From the NCBI GenBank assembly GCA_963989385.1, contig OZ022499.1, positions 102,532,786-102,596,785 on the forward strand: a stretch of 64,000 nucleotides of DNA, read 5' to 3'. Shown one piece after another: positions 22,429-33,625 of this stretch (position 1 is the stretch's first letter; the number at the start of each line of letters is the position of its first letter). A program made the translations under genes and the position numbers. Origin of the DNA: Ctena decussata. Lineage: Eukaryota; Mollusca; Bivalvia; Lucinida; Lucinidae. The notes under the pieces are model-generated. The model was given only the letters and a program-made list of their open reading frames with translations. It searched no databases and was not told the DNA's origin.

Positions 22429-25400
22429 ATGTCTTTTGATCTCAATGAATTCATTGCTGCGCCTTCTCAGGAGCTGTTGAACTTGGCCAAAAAGACAGAC
22501 TTATTGGATATTGCAGCACATTATGAATTATCTTCAGTCAAAAGGTCTATGTTAAAACATGAAATTAAGAATATTTTGATTCAGTTCTTTGTTGATGAAG
22601 AAATTTTTGATTCCTCTGCAACCTCTCACATTCTTGTCACTCAGACAGATTTGCAGATGAGAGAATTAGAAATTCAGAGACAACTTGAAATAGAAAAATT
22701 AAGGTTAGAGCATGAGAAAAGAATTAGGTTTGAAACATTAGAAAGAGAAGAAAGGTTGCAGAGGCAAAAATTAGAACAAGAAAAAGAAAGACTAGAACAT
22801 GAAAAATTGAAGTTAGAAAAGGAAGAACGAGTTGAAATAGAAAAAGAGAAATTAAAATTTGAAAAAGAAGAAAAAGAAAGAGAAAGACAATTTCAAATTA
22901 GAATGAAAGAAATGGAAATGCAAGAAAAGACCACATCAAAGTCTTTGCCTTTGGACTCTAAAAAAGTTTTTAATGTTACAAAACACATCAGACTCGTTCC
23001 TCCATTTCAAGAAAAAGAAGTTGATAAATATTTTCTTCACTTTGAAAAAGTAGCTGAAAATTTGAAATGGCCAAAAGAGCATTGGACTTTGCTTCTTCAG
23101 AGCGTTGTGATCGGCAAGGCTCGCGAAATTTATACACAACTTTCTCTTGAGCAGAGCTCAGATTATGACAAAGTAAAAGAAGTTATTCTTAAGGCTTATG
23201 AGTTGGTCCCTGAGGCTTACAGGCAGAAATTTAGGAACTGTAGAAAAGAAAATGACAAAACTTATGTTGAATTTGCTAGGACAAAAGAGCAGTTATTTGA
23301 TAGGTGGAGCTCATCAAAGAAAGTGGGCTCTGATCATGGTAAACTTAGACAGCTCATGCTTGTTGAGGAGTTTAAAAGGTGCATTAATTCTGACATTAAA
23401 TCATTTTTAGATGAAAAGGAAGTCGAAACGTTAGAGGGAGCAGCTCGTTTGGCTGATGATTATGCTTTAACTCATAAGACTGCTTTTGTGCACAAGCCTT
23501 TTCCTAAAAAGACCTTTTTCCCTCAGTCAGGTCCAAAATTCAGTCCCAGTAATCCATCTGGCCATTCCAGTTCCTCATATACTCCAAAACCAAAACCCCC
23601 TGGTGAAAACAAAGGTCAAAATCCCTTATCTCAGCCTATTTGTAATTATTGTAAGCAAACGGGACATATAATTTCTGAATGCTTACTTTTAAAGAGGAAG
23701 AGAGAAAAACAAGAGGGTCCAAAACCCACAGGTCTTACCTCTTTACGGTCAACACCACAGTCTTGTGTTCAGGATCAAATTCCTATTCAGGCCAAAATTT
23801 CTGAGACTGATTCTGTTATGGAGATTTATGAACCATTCTTATCAGAAGGTTTTGTGTCACTAAATTGTGACTTTGCCCAGTCTACCCCTATTACTATCTT
23901 ACGAGATACTGGAGCTTCTCAATCCCTTATTTTGGCAGATACCCTGCCATTTTCCGAGAAGACTTCTTCTGGGACAAGTGTCCTTATTCAGGGTGTAGAA
24001 TGTGGATTTGTTAGTGTACCGCTTCATAACATTTATTTGTCCTCAGACTTAATTTCTGGTCCAGTGGCTGTTGGTATTAGACCTTCATTACCTTTTAAAG
24101 GTGTTCACTTATTGTTAGGCAATGACCTAGCAGGAGATAAGGTTGTGGTTAATCCACTTTTGACCAACACACCTTGTGTTGATCAACCACCTGACCCCAT
24201 TGAGCAGGAAATTCCTGACCTTTACCCCTCGTGTGCTGTCACTAGGGCTATGGCAAAGAAAGCCATATTGAATGATGGGAATCAGGACATTGATTTAACT
24301 GATACTTTTATAGGTCAGTCTTTTAATGATGAGATTTCAAATTCTCTTTCACCCAGCCTGTCTGACATGCAGACAGACTTTACTCACACCTCATCTGTGT
24401 CCAACCCAGATCACTCTCCTTCATTTTCAAATGACCAAGGTAATGACCTGCTGTCAAGGTCACAGCTTTGCAAAGAACAACACAGTGATCCTGAGATCTC
24501 GCCTTTATTTGAAAGGGTTTTAGATGAGAATGACATGTCCCAGGTTCCTGTTTGCTATTATGTCAAAAATGACATTTTGATGAGAAAATGGCGTCCTCCT
24601 GATGTCTCAGCAGAAGACGAGTGGACTGTTAACCACCAAATTGTGGTTCCAAGGGTTTATCGCCCTGAAATTTTAAACTTAGCTCACGAAACTCCCTTGT
24701 CAGGTCATTTAGGTGTAAACAAGACCTATCACAAGATTCTTAATCATTTCTACTGGCCAGGGTTAAAATCGGATGTTTCTAAACATTGCAAATCTTGCCA
24801 TACATGTCAAATCGTAGGAAAACCTAATCAAACTATCCCTAAAGCCCATTTGCAGCCAATTCCTGCATTTGAGGAACCTTTTAGCAGAATAATTATTGAT
24901 TGTGTAGGTCCTTTACCCAAAACAAAGTCAGGTTGTGAATATCTTTTGACCATAATGTGTGCTTCCACACGTTTCCCAGAAGCCATTCCACTTCGGAATA
25001 TCAAGATAAAGACCATAGTTAAGGCTCTTGTGAAGTTTTTCACATTTGTAGGTCTCCCTAAATCTGTCCAGTCAGATCAAGGATCTAATTTTATGTCAGG
25101 AATATTTCAGCAAGTGATGCATGAATTAGGCATTAAGCAATATCGGTCATCAGCATATCATCCTGAAAGTCAAGGTGCCTTAGAACGATTTCATCAAACA
25201 CTGAAAAACATGATCAGATCTTACTGCTTTGACACTGAAAAGGATTGGGATGAAGGCATTCATTTCCTGTTATTTGCAGCTAGGGAATCCGTACAAGAAT
25301 CACTTGGTTTCAGCCCATTTTTGCTTGTTTTTGGTCACACAGTTCGTGGACCACTGAAACTTTTGAAAGAGAAATTTCTTTCTGATGATGACAGTTCTTT

Positions 25401-25698
25401 GAATTTGCTTCAGTATGTTTCTGACTTCAATAACAGATTGTCAAAAGCCTGTGAAGCTGCTCGGTACAATCTCAAATCAGCTCAAAACAAAATGAAATTT
25501 CATTATGATGAAAATGCCAGGGAAAGAAATTTTAAACCTGGAGAGAAGGTACTTGCTCTTTTGCCAATTCCTGGCAGACCTCTGCAGGCCAGATATTACG
25601 GCCCTTACACTGTTGACAAAAAGCTCAGTGATGTAAATTATATTATCAACACACCTGGGAGGCGCAAGGAAAACAGTTATGTCATATTAATATGTTGA
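22429..25698 (+). CDS. gag-pr-int: Gag-protease-integrase polyprotein of Gypsy element
   Basis: A 1,089-residue ORF starting at an ATG in a fair context (ACCATGT). Residues about 75-170 are a Glu/Lys/Arg-rich coiled coil. A CCHC knuckle, CNYCKQTGHIISEC, starts at residue 405. The protease active site DTGAS is at 493. The integrase follows: HHCC zinc region (H753, H760, C790, C793), catalytic D824, D883 and E919 (spacing D-x35-E between the last two) and GPY at 1058-1060. The RT domain normally found between protease and integrase in Gypsy elements is absent and sits in the next ORF. The frame stops 7 nt into the next ORF, and the usual integrase tail motif lies in the -1 frame (see findings). 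Likely functional, apart from uncertainty at this junction. Confidence 0.93.
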   Translation: MSFDLNEFIAAPSQELLNLAKKTDLLDIAAHYELSSVKRSMLKHEIKNILIQFFVDEEIFDSSATSHILVTQTDLQMRELEIQRQLEIEKLRLEHEKRIRFETLEREERLQRQKLEQEKERLEHEKLKLEKEERVEIEKEKLKFEKEEKERERQFQIRMKEMEMQEKTTSKSLPLDSKKVFNVTKHIRLVPPFQEKEVDKYFLHFEKVAENLKWPKEHWTLLLQSVVIGKAREIYTQLSLEQSSDYDKVKEVILKAYELVPEAYRQKFRNCRKENDKTYVEFARTKEQLFDRWSSSKKVGSDHGKLRQLMLVEEFKRCINSDIKSFLDEKEVETLEGAARLADDYALTHKTAFVHKPFPKKTFFPQSGPKFSPSNPSGHSSSSYTPKPKPPGENKGQNPLSQPICNYCKQTGHIISECLLLKRKREKQEGPKPTGLTSLRSTPQSCVQDQIPIQAKISETDSVMEIYEPFLSEGFVSLNCDFAQSTPITILRDTGASQSLILADTLPFSEKTSSGTSVLIQGVECGFVSVPLHNIYLSSDLISGPVAVGIRPSLPFKGVHLLLGNDLAGDKVVVNPLLTNTPCVDQPPDPIEQEIPDLYPSCAVTRAMAKKAILNDGNQDIDLTDTFIGQSFNDEISNSLSPSLSDMQTDFTHTSSVSNPDHSPSFSNDQGNDLLSRSQLCKEQHSDPEISPLFERVLDENDMSQVPVCYYVKNDILMRKWRPPDVSAEDEWTVNHQIVVPRVYRPEILNLAHETPLSGHLGVNKTYHKILNHFYWPGLKSDVSKHCKSCHTCQIVGKPNQTIPKAHLQPIPAFEEPFSRIIIDCVGPLPKTKSGCEYLLTIMCASTRFPEAIPLRNIKIKTIVKALVKFFTFVGLPKSVQSDQGSNFMSGIFQQVMHELGIKQYRSSAYHPESQGALERFHQTLKNMIRSYCFDTEKDWDEGIHFLLFAARESVQESLGFSPFLLVFGHTVRGPLKLLKEKFLSDDDSSLNLLQYVSDFNNRLSKACEAARYNLKSAQNKMKFHYDENARERNFKPGEKVLALLPIPGRPLQARYYGPYTVDKKLSDVNYIINTPGRRKENSYVILIC

Positions 25699-27248
25699 AA
25701 AAGTACATTGATAGGGATAGTTCAGTTGTTTCACCAATAAGCGTAGTAAATTCTGTCCCTCAAGAGCAATCTGAAATGGACTCTGAGGATATGAACTTTA
25801 TAAAATCTGATCCCTCATCATCAAAACTCCAGAATTCTGACATCTTAAAGGATCTCGACCAAAAACTGTCACACCTGGATCCAGTCAAGAGACTTGAACT
25901 GAAACAGTTAATTCTTGAATATGAGCACTTATTTCCGGACATTCCAACCAGGACTGACAGAATCTTTCATGATGTTGACATTGATGGCGCAAAGCCTGTG
26001 AAGCAACATCCTTATCGAATGAACCCTGTGAAGCAACAGTATCTCAGGGAAGAAATTAAATATTTGCTGGAAAATGATTTTATAGAACCAAGTCAAAGTG
26101 ACTGGAGTTCTCCTTGTATTCTGGTGCCAAAACCTGATGGAACTTTTCGCATGTGTACAGACTATCGAAAAGTTAATTCTGTGACTAAAACGGATACATT
26201 TCCAATCCCACGTATTGATGACTGTATTGATCAAATTGGACAAGCCAAATATGTTACTAAATTTGATCTTCTGAAAGGATTTTGGCAAATTCCTTTGACA
26301 GACAGAGCTAAGGAGATTTCGGCATTTGTTACACCAGATGGACTCTATCAGTATAAGGTTATGGCATTTGGTATGAAAAACTCTCCAGCAACGTTTCAGA
26401 GACTTATAAATAGCTTGACGTCTGATCTGGGTGGTTGTAAAGCATACATCGACGATGCAATCATCTTCAACGATGAATGGAAACTACATCTACAGACTAT
26501 CAGAGAATTCTTTCAAAGACTTAGTGATGCAAAATTGACAATCAATTTAGCAAAAAGTGAATTCTGTCACGCAAATTTGACATTTCTAGGACATGTTGTG
26601 GGTCAAGGTCAGGTAAAACCTGTAGAAGCTAAAGTGGAGGCTATCTCGGATTTTCCTGTACCTACATGCAAGAGACAACTGATGCGCTTTCTTGGTATGG
26701 CAGGATATTATAGGAAGTTCTGTAATAACTTCTCTGTAATTGCAGAACCCTTGACAAATTTGCTAGGTAAAGGAAAGAAATATATTTGGAATGAAGACTG
26801 TCAAAAGTCCTTTGATAAGCTTAAGGCCATACTTAAGAGTGCTCCAGTTCTCTTAGCACCAGACTTCAACAAAGCATTTAAAATGGCGGTAGATGCTAGT
26901 GACGTTGGTGCAGGCAGTGTTTTGATTCAAGAAGATAATGATGGTGTGGATCACCCTGTTTGTTACTTTTCTAAGAAGTTCAACAAACATCAGAGAAATT
27001 ACTCTACTATTGAAAAAGAGTGTTTATCTCTCATCCTTGCTCTTCAGCAATTTGAAGTGTACTTATCTTCTTCAGCCACACCAATTGTTGTCTTCAGTGA
27101 TCACAATCCACTGACCTTCATTCATAAAATGAAGAACAAAAATCAGCGGTTACTCAGGTGGAGTCTCATGTTGCAGGAGTACAATCTTGACATCAGACAT
27201 ATCAGAGGAAAAGATAATATTATCCCGGATACACTTTCAAGAGCCTAA
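25692..27248 (+). CDS. rt-rh: Reverse transcriptase-RNase H of Gypsy element
   Basis: A 518-residue ORF in the -1 frame relative to the preceding one, overlapping it by 7 nt (ATGTTGA). RT blocks in order: DWSSPCILVPKPDGTFRMC, FDLLKGFWQIPL, AFGMKNSPATFQ and catalytic YIDD at residues 252-255, then FLGMAGYYRKF in the connection. The RNase H starts with MAVDASDVGAGSVL (catalytic D401), followed by YSTIEKECLSL and FSDHNPL, and ends DTLSRA. No frame damage seen. It copies the genomic RNA to DNA in the particle. How it is translated is open: a -1 frameshift, or re-initiation at the overlapping ATG. Confidence 0.93.
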   Translation: MLKKYIDRDSSVVSPISVVNSVPQEQSEMDSEDMNFIKSDPSSSKLQNSDILKDLDQKLSHLDPVKRLELKQLILEYEHLFPDIPTRTDRIFHDVDIDGAKPVKQHPYRMNPVKQQYLREEIKYLLENDFIEPSQSDWSSPCILVPKPDGTFRMCTDYRKVNSVTKTDTFPIPRIDDCIDQIGQAKYVTKFDLLKGFWQIPLTDRAKEISAFVTPDGLYQYKVMAFGMKNSPATFQRLINSLTSDLGGCKAYIDDAIIFNDEWKLHLQTIREFFQRLSDAKLTINLAKSEFCHANLTFLGHVVGQGQVKPVEAKVEAISDFPVPTCKRQLMRFLGMAGYYRKFCNNFSVIAEPLTNLLGKGKKYIWNEDCQKSFDKLKAILKSAPVLLAPDFNKAFKMAVDASDVGAGSVLIQEDNDGVDHPVCYFSKKFNKHQRNYSTIEKECLSLILALQQFEVYLSSSATPIVVFSDHNPLTFIHKMKNKNQRLLRWSLMLQEYNLDIRHIRGKDNIIPDTLSRA

Positions 27249-27380
27249 ATTTGGCTATTACTACATGATGTCTGGATTAGTACTGATATATATACAGTGT
27301 ATATGCATTAAACTTAATTTTGTTTCATAATTGGTCTAATGGCAAAAGAAAGCTTTATTTCATAAAACTTTCTTTTCCTT

Positions 27381-27392
27381 GAAGAGGGGAAG
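27381..27392 (+). promoter_or_regulatory. Polypurine tract
   Basis: GAAGAGGGGAAG lies directly before the TGTTATG start of the 3' LTR, the required place for plus-strand priming. Confidence 0.85.
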
Positions 27393-27993
27393 TGTTATGA
27401 ATATGGTGTTTAAGTTGGTGTAAATATTTTCTTTTACCATGATTTTGCAGTTTTTAGATGTTTACTAGGTTTGAAATAAACAAGTTGTTTACATTGTACT
27501 TTAGAACATTCTGGAATAACTATTTTTAGTACTGAGAAAATATTAGACCTTTCTGTTGTAAACATTAAGAATCTTCTGGTATGAAATTATGTCAGAATTG
27601 AGTACTTTTTGGTAAGATCTATTTTTGGTTAGTTCCGGAATGTTCCTAGATATTATATAAAGAGGACAGATTTTCATTTAGATCATCTTTGTATGAAAAC
27701 TTTCACCAGTCTATAGTAAAATAAGTTATACTGGAATTTAAATATATTGGATTTGGAAATATTCATGTGCTCATACATACTTTATCTTCTGGGATCAGAA
27801 ATTATTAAAGGACTTGTGTTTTAAATTCTGAGGGACATTCAGACTAAAATAAGGTATCGTTAATTACATATTTTCTTGATTAATTAATGACTGTTTTATT
27901 TTGATGTACAAGTAAATAAATTTTGTTAAGTTTAAAAACAGGCTTGTTGCTGGTTTACTTCCATCTTTTTGTTACCTCCGCCAGGTCGTAACA
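27393..27993 (+). repeat. 3' LTR
   Basis: 601 bp, equal in length to the 5' LTR and nearly identical to it. Followed at once by AGGT, the second copy of the target duplication. Confidence 0.95.
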
Positions 27994-27997
27994 AGGT

Positions 27998-30900
27998 ATG
28001 CACTATTTCTATTGTTTGATTATTTGCTCTTCAGAAATACTGTATTACTAGTGAAGGATATCGGAAATGAAGAATTCATAAACTCTCAATAAATACGTTG
28101 TATACGTTACTTGTTAGGTCTTTCTTTTTTTTCCAATTTTATGCTGCAAAGCATATAACTACAGTGTAGGCAAAATACATTCTGAAGGAGAACAACTAAG
28201 ATTTGCTCATAAATATCTGAACAGCGATGATCAACATTAAAATATATTCTGTCATTTTCGTTTGCCATTTTATTATATGTGCAGAGCTACTGGAACACTG
28301 TCGCTGGAAAAAAACAACATTTTTGTCTAACTAAACCTGTCTTTATGTTCTTTAGTGAATAGATTCTTTAAGAGATGATTGAATGTACATGTAGTTAGAT
28401 TCTTTAGGAGATGGTTGAATGTAGTTAGACTTTAAAGAGCAAGAAACAAAAGCATAGAAATATAGATCATCTTAAACATAGCATTTATAGATAGCTACAG
28501 TATACTAGTAAACTGCCAGTGTCTCTTTTCTGTATTAAATATTTCTGATACTATTCTCTCAAACTCCTGGTTGACACATAATTGTTAGTTACATAAATGA
28601 ACTAAGTAAAGCATTGTATTGGCACTACTATTAATTATTTTCAAAAGTTTGTTTTGTTTCTTAAACTGTAACTCAGCAATGTTGTTTTCTCTGGTAACAT
28701 AAAATATACAATAGTCTTAAGAAAGTAAGTATACGCTGCCAGCAAATATCTACATTAGCTTTGATGCAGAACTGTAATTGGCTTAAGGCTTTCAACTTCA
28801 GGTTACTGTTCTGCTTTATAGTTTTTCGGTGTGCACGTAAAAGCTATAACAAATCATGTCGATAAACAAGCTGGAACTCCAGTTTGCATTGTTGATTACT
28901 GATCATTTATAGTTTTAAACTAAACACGTCAAAACCGCTTAGCTTTTAATGGTATCAGACTGATGCATATCATTTTATTCGAGCCCTATATGCAAAATCA
29001 ATGCTGGCTTTTAATAGCTGCGGCTTTATCTTTTCTCAAGTATTTTTTATTTTTTTATTTTATTTACTTTTTTTGGGGGTGGGGGGTGATTTTTTGGATT
29101 TTTCAGCTGTATATAACAAAGTTTCAGGTATGTTACTGTGTTTAGAACTCAAATGTACAAATTGTAAAAGAAACAAACTGGGCAATGTCATAATGAAATA
29201 CCTTTAGTTTTGATATGATAACAAAGTAAACAGCAAAACCCGTTTTACATGTGCAGAATATGTCAATGCTCTTAACATTACAATTTGAAGTATACTGTGT
29301 TTAATCACGTATAAAGCACACCTCATGAATCCCTAAAAAGTAATGTTGATAGGTCCAAGTACACAATATATCATAAGAACACCCAGACTTATATGTGTTA
29401 TTTTTTAATGTGACAGTGGAAAAAACCTGATTAAAGGTATTATGATAAAATATTTTAAATGTTAATGTAATTTACGTTACTACTAGTAGTAGCATATCAT
29501 AGAAAATAAACCAGAATGAATTTTTCTCTTATATTAAAAGATTCTTTTATGAAGAAACTGCTACCAAAGAAAATAAAATGATTCTAACTTCAAATTATAT
29601 GATTTTAACAAAAGTAGCCCTAGGTATATAATCGATCATTATGGACTACTAAAATGCATTCAAAGTATGGTTGAACTGCTCCTTGCTGTTTTAATAGGCT
29701 GGCATATTCAACATTACCGTTTACTGTTGTTTTCCATTTCATTAGTGTAGTTCAAGCGCTTGAATTATACGGAAAGTGATAATTGTAATATGGAACATTC
29801 ATAAGGGGTTACTGTGTTCAACATCCTATTTCTCCCAAACTATACAAGATAGGATAATAATTTTTGCTGATCTGGAAAGGTCAATAAATTTTCTTTAAAA
29901 CATAAACAAACATTTGGTGTAATATTAAAGGAATAACTTACAAAAAGAAAGTATTTTGGATGAAAATTGCAATTTTAATGGAGAGTAAAGAAAAACGTCA
30001 CGTATACTACACCAGGTAGGCTAAAGTGACGTTTCAAACATCATAACTTTTAGCTATTGGATTGTTCTATTAGACACCACTATAATTTTAAACATAAGAA
30101 AATGATTTTTATTTTTTATATTTTTTTTATAATTTTTATTTTATGTTTATTATTTTTATGGGTAACGTAATGTAACAGGCTGTTACAGCTTAACGCCCCA
30201 CTCGCCAGAGGGCTAACATGCTGCAAAATACTTCTAAGATGCTGGTCTTTAAGAAAAGTATGGTCTACAAAACTCCCCCCGGTGGGGGGAGGTAAACCAT
30301 ATCTGGCTCATGGCCTACTTCATTGTTGTTCTTGTGTCTTAGTTAATTTGTTTGTGGTCTGCTAGCATTGTAGCCACCTGGTATTTCTGCAGCTGCCCGC
30401 TTTGCTTCCTGTTTTGTTTTATAATAAAAGATAGAAAATAGGTAAAATTAATTGTTAAATGTGTTTGTATAGTTTGTTCAGTCTGTTGTGTGGTATAAGC
30501 GTTTTTTTGTTTGATTGAACCGTAGCGGAAACTAAGGGAGAGGTTTGGGTCCAGTAAAACTAGCTTAAGCCCCCCCCCCCCCCCCCCCCCCCAGTAATCT
30601 TTTGCTGACCGTTCCAAGGCGGTACTTCTGTTGCGGTTCCTTGATATTATATTGTGCTGTGTTCGCTTGTTGATGGCCTTTAGTGGTTTGGTCACCTGTA
30701 TTGCTGCCCAATCTGCCTTCTGTTTTGTTTTGTTTTGTAATCAAAATAAAAAATAAGTAAAAATAGATGTTTATGCTGTTATTGGGGTAGGTGAATGACC
30801 ATCTGTTTGGGAAAGAGATGCTCATTCGATTTACTGTGCGCGTCTTTCGTAAACTTGTGTCAATTTTTGTGTGTATGTGTTTCTTTTTGGCTTGCCGTTT

Positions 30901-32057
30901 CGGCGGCAAGCCAGTATTCAAGTGATTTAGTGATACCGAGTTATTTTCGGAAGAAACGATACGTCACACTTAGTCGGAAAATACCTGGAGAGTGTGTACT
31001 GCAACGATTCGTTCTAAACTTTTTTAGGGCCGCAATATTAAGCCAAAGAGATTGGAAAGCTCGTTCCGGTTTGAGACTGCATTTCTTCATTATTTTCTTC
31101 ACAGACATAACAAAGACCTCGTCCGATTTTGTCTATTTTTATCCATATCCGATTTACCTCATCTGCTAAAAATAACAGATGGACACTTTATTCTATTTTT
31201 GATAGTACATGTACTTTTTTTTGATATTTCCGTTAAAAGGCACGTTTTTTTTACAAGTGCCTTGAACTTGGCCACATTTCTTTTGCTTTTTATAAACTGA
31301 TTGCATTAAAAATGAAACTCTGAATTTAATGCAAAGTATTTGGCTTTGCATCCGAAGAAATATACCAAAACCTGTGTAAGAAACAGTGTTTATATATAGC
31401 AATAGCGCAAAGCATTAGCTTTTCCAAAAAATCATGCAGCGGCGTCGCGAAAAGTAGGCCTTAGGGCATCGCATAATCTGACTGGTCTGAGCAGCCGGCA
31501 CACTGTCCAGCGCCGGTTCATTCATGGGATCTGATCAGTCTTTTTCGGCATATATATTCTTCATGATGATCCATGATGATGACATCTTTTATGCTGAGGA
31601 TAGACTGATAAGACAGCGCTTATGCCGGAGTGGGCTGATCTGTGTATCTGTAAAAACTGAAAGAGCAGAGTTCAAATTTATTGTTTAGATTTAGAAACAA
31701 GCGCTTTTGACGATTTTCTTCCCTTATCACATTAACTGAATTTTTTTTATTCCATCTATCTATGTATGTGGCTTGCTTATATGTAGAACTGACCTTGTTA
31801 TGTATGTAAAAGTTGGTAATTTCGGTGAGTACTTAACGCTTACGCATTGCAACAGGCCTTTCCATGGCACAAAGCGATATATTCTGTACACATATTTAGC
31901 ATCTGATAAATTTCCTTTTGGCCATCAACATGTTCATGAATAGCCTGAACAATGATACAGAAAAAGGGGACAATTCAGAATTGTTAACATTTGAAACTCA
32001 GAATTGTTAAAATTTGAAGCTGTTAGGGATTCGTTTACAGCTTTATGACAACGGAGG
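27998..32057. other. 4-kb low-complexity intergenic stretch
   Basis: AT-rich with no supported exon. It holds a C-run of about 23 (30570-30592) and two similar blocks ending TTCTGTTTTGTTTT near 30405 and 30718, each followed by a TA-rich tail, suggesting a small local duplication. TCGGAAAATACCTGGAGAG and neighbours at 30975-31060 are less AT-rich but carry no recognisable domain. Confidence 0.5.
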
Positions 32058-32200
32058 GGTTGGTTGGTTTGTGCGATGATGCTGGGTATAACTTCCAGTG
32101 CCGGGGCGTCCAACTGATTTGGATTATAGTAGAACAAGGGTCTACTGTGCTTGCAGTAGGTGTGGGTTGGGGTGTGTGGACATTTTTCTTGCTTTTATAA
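32058..32200 (-). mobile_element. SINE-like dispersed repeat, partial copy
   Basis: Reverse complement of the 3' part of the repeat at 18487-18722. Shared words include GCTGGGTATAACTT, TCTACTGTGCTTGCAGTAGG and GTGTGTGGACATTTTTCTTG. Confidence 0.6.
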
Positions 32201-32365
32201 CACTCTCTAATGTTGCCTTCTTAGTTCAGCTATACAAATGTACAGAGAAATATTTACACTCGTTGACGATTTCCTTAGATGAACCTATACTGGGCTGACG
32301 ATGTTCATACATCCACGAACAACACACATTCATGCAATCTTACGCGTAAGCAACGTCACGGATTA

Positions 32366-33622
32366 TAACAATCCATCATGAGTGTCCATGTAGGATAGGA
32401 AAATCTCACCCGAGGGGTCGGAATTTCAACCAGGGACGAGGCTTGCCGAGTCCCTGGTTGAAATTCCGACCCCGAGGGTGAGATGTACCTATCCTACATG
32501 GACTGGCTCATGATGGATTATTTTTCTCCCACTGTTAGCGGAATTTAAACCTCAAATCGGATTAGGCATAAGAACAGGAAATTTTTTAACTTTTTAACCA
32601 GTGATCTGATGTAAATTTTGAGCAGCCCAGTCAGTTTATCGAGTCCTAAAATGGGTGTAAACATAGTTTGCACCTCAAAATTAGACGGAAAACACGATAC
32701 GTGGACTATTTTATCTTCCAGAGGGCGAAAACAAAATGCAACTTAGCCTCTCACGTCACGCGCGTCAAGTTGGCTAGCGACGTTTTTAACCGGTTTTAGT
32801 GACGTCATTAAACTTGAGTGACGTCACAAACCCATGGTCTGCTATCAAACGTCATCCGACATACTTGCGTGTCCATTTTGTTCATTTAGATTAAATATAT
32901 TAGTCAAAAAACGAAAAAGTCTGGTTGCTAATATAAGAAAGATGTTGCCAGGTGTAAGATAATAACAATCCATCATGAGTGTCCATGTAGGATAGGGAAA
33001 TCTCACCCGAGGGGTCGGAATTTCAACCAGGGACGAGGCTTGCCGAGTCCCTGGTTGAAATTCCGACCCCGAGGATGAGATTTACCTATCCTACATGGAC
33101 TGGCTCATGATGGATTTTTTTTCTCCCACAGTTAGCGGATTTTAAACCTTAAGTCGGATTAGGCTTCAGAACAGGAAAATTCTAACTTTTGAACCAATGA
33201 TCTGAAGTAAATTTTGACCAGCCCAGTGTGTTTAGCGGGTCCTCAAATGGTAGTAAACATAGTTTGCACCTCAAAATTAGACGGAAAACACGATACGTGG
33301 ACTATTTTATCTTCCAGAGGGCGAAAACAAAATGCAACTTAGCCTCTCACGTCACGCGCGTCAAGTTAGCTAGCAACGTTCTTTTCCATTTTTTGACTGA
33401 TATTTTAATTAAAAATGAACAAAATGGACACGCAAGCATGTCGGATGACGTTTGATAGCAGATCATGGGTTTGTGACGTCACTCAATTTTAATTACGTCA
33501 CTAAAACCGGTTAAGTGACGTCGGGGTCGGGGTCGGGGTCGGCAAGCCTCGTCCCTGGTTGAAATTCCGACCCCTCGGGTGAGATTTCCCTATCCTACAT
33601 GGACACTCATGATGGATTGTTA
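32366..33622. mobile_element. Foldback cluster with CRE-like palindromes
   Basis: Three related modules. The first (32366-32520) and second (32966-33115) begin with a hairpin of about 150 bp whose arms read AATCCATCATGAGTGTCCATG and its complement, with GGGTCGGAATTTCAACCAGGG inside. The third is a half-arm in reverse orientation closing the element at 33622 (CATGATGGATTGTT). Between them lie TGACGTCA-like sites (near 32800, 32818, 33475, 33494 and 33512) and GGGGTC repeated three times at 33520-33538. The outermost ends are inverted copies. Non-coding. Confidence 0.7.
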
Positions 33623-33625
33623 TAT

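Larger units (their letters stand above)
21714..27993 (+). mobile_element. Ty3/Gypsy LTR retrotransposon, Gmr1-like domain order
   Basis: A 6,280-bp element bounded by two 601-bp LTRs, flanked by the 4-bp duplication AGGT (21710-21713, 27994-27997). It has a tRNA-Pro primer site, a purine tract, a gag-protease-integrase ORF and a separate RT-RNase H ORF. Integrase lies upstream of RT, which is the order of Ty1/Copia, while the RT and integrase sequences are Gypsy-like (GPY motif in the integrase, YIDD in RT). This combination is known for Gmr1-like elements. There is no envelope ORF. Near-identical LTRs point to a recent insertion. Confidence 0.93.

Noticed and set aside
25699..27392. Envelope gene in the Gypsy element
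   Set aside because: After the RNase H stop at 27248 only about 140 bp remain before the 3' LTR, without an open frame.
32800..33520. CRE-bearing region as a host gene promoter
   Set aside because: No exon was found nearby and the sites are repeated within the mobile module.
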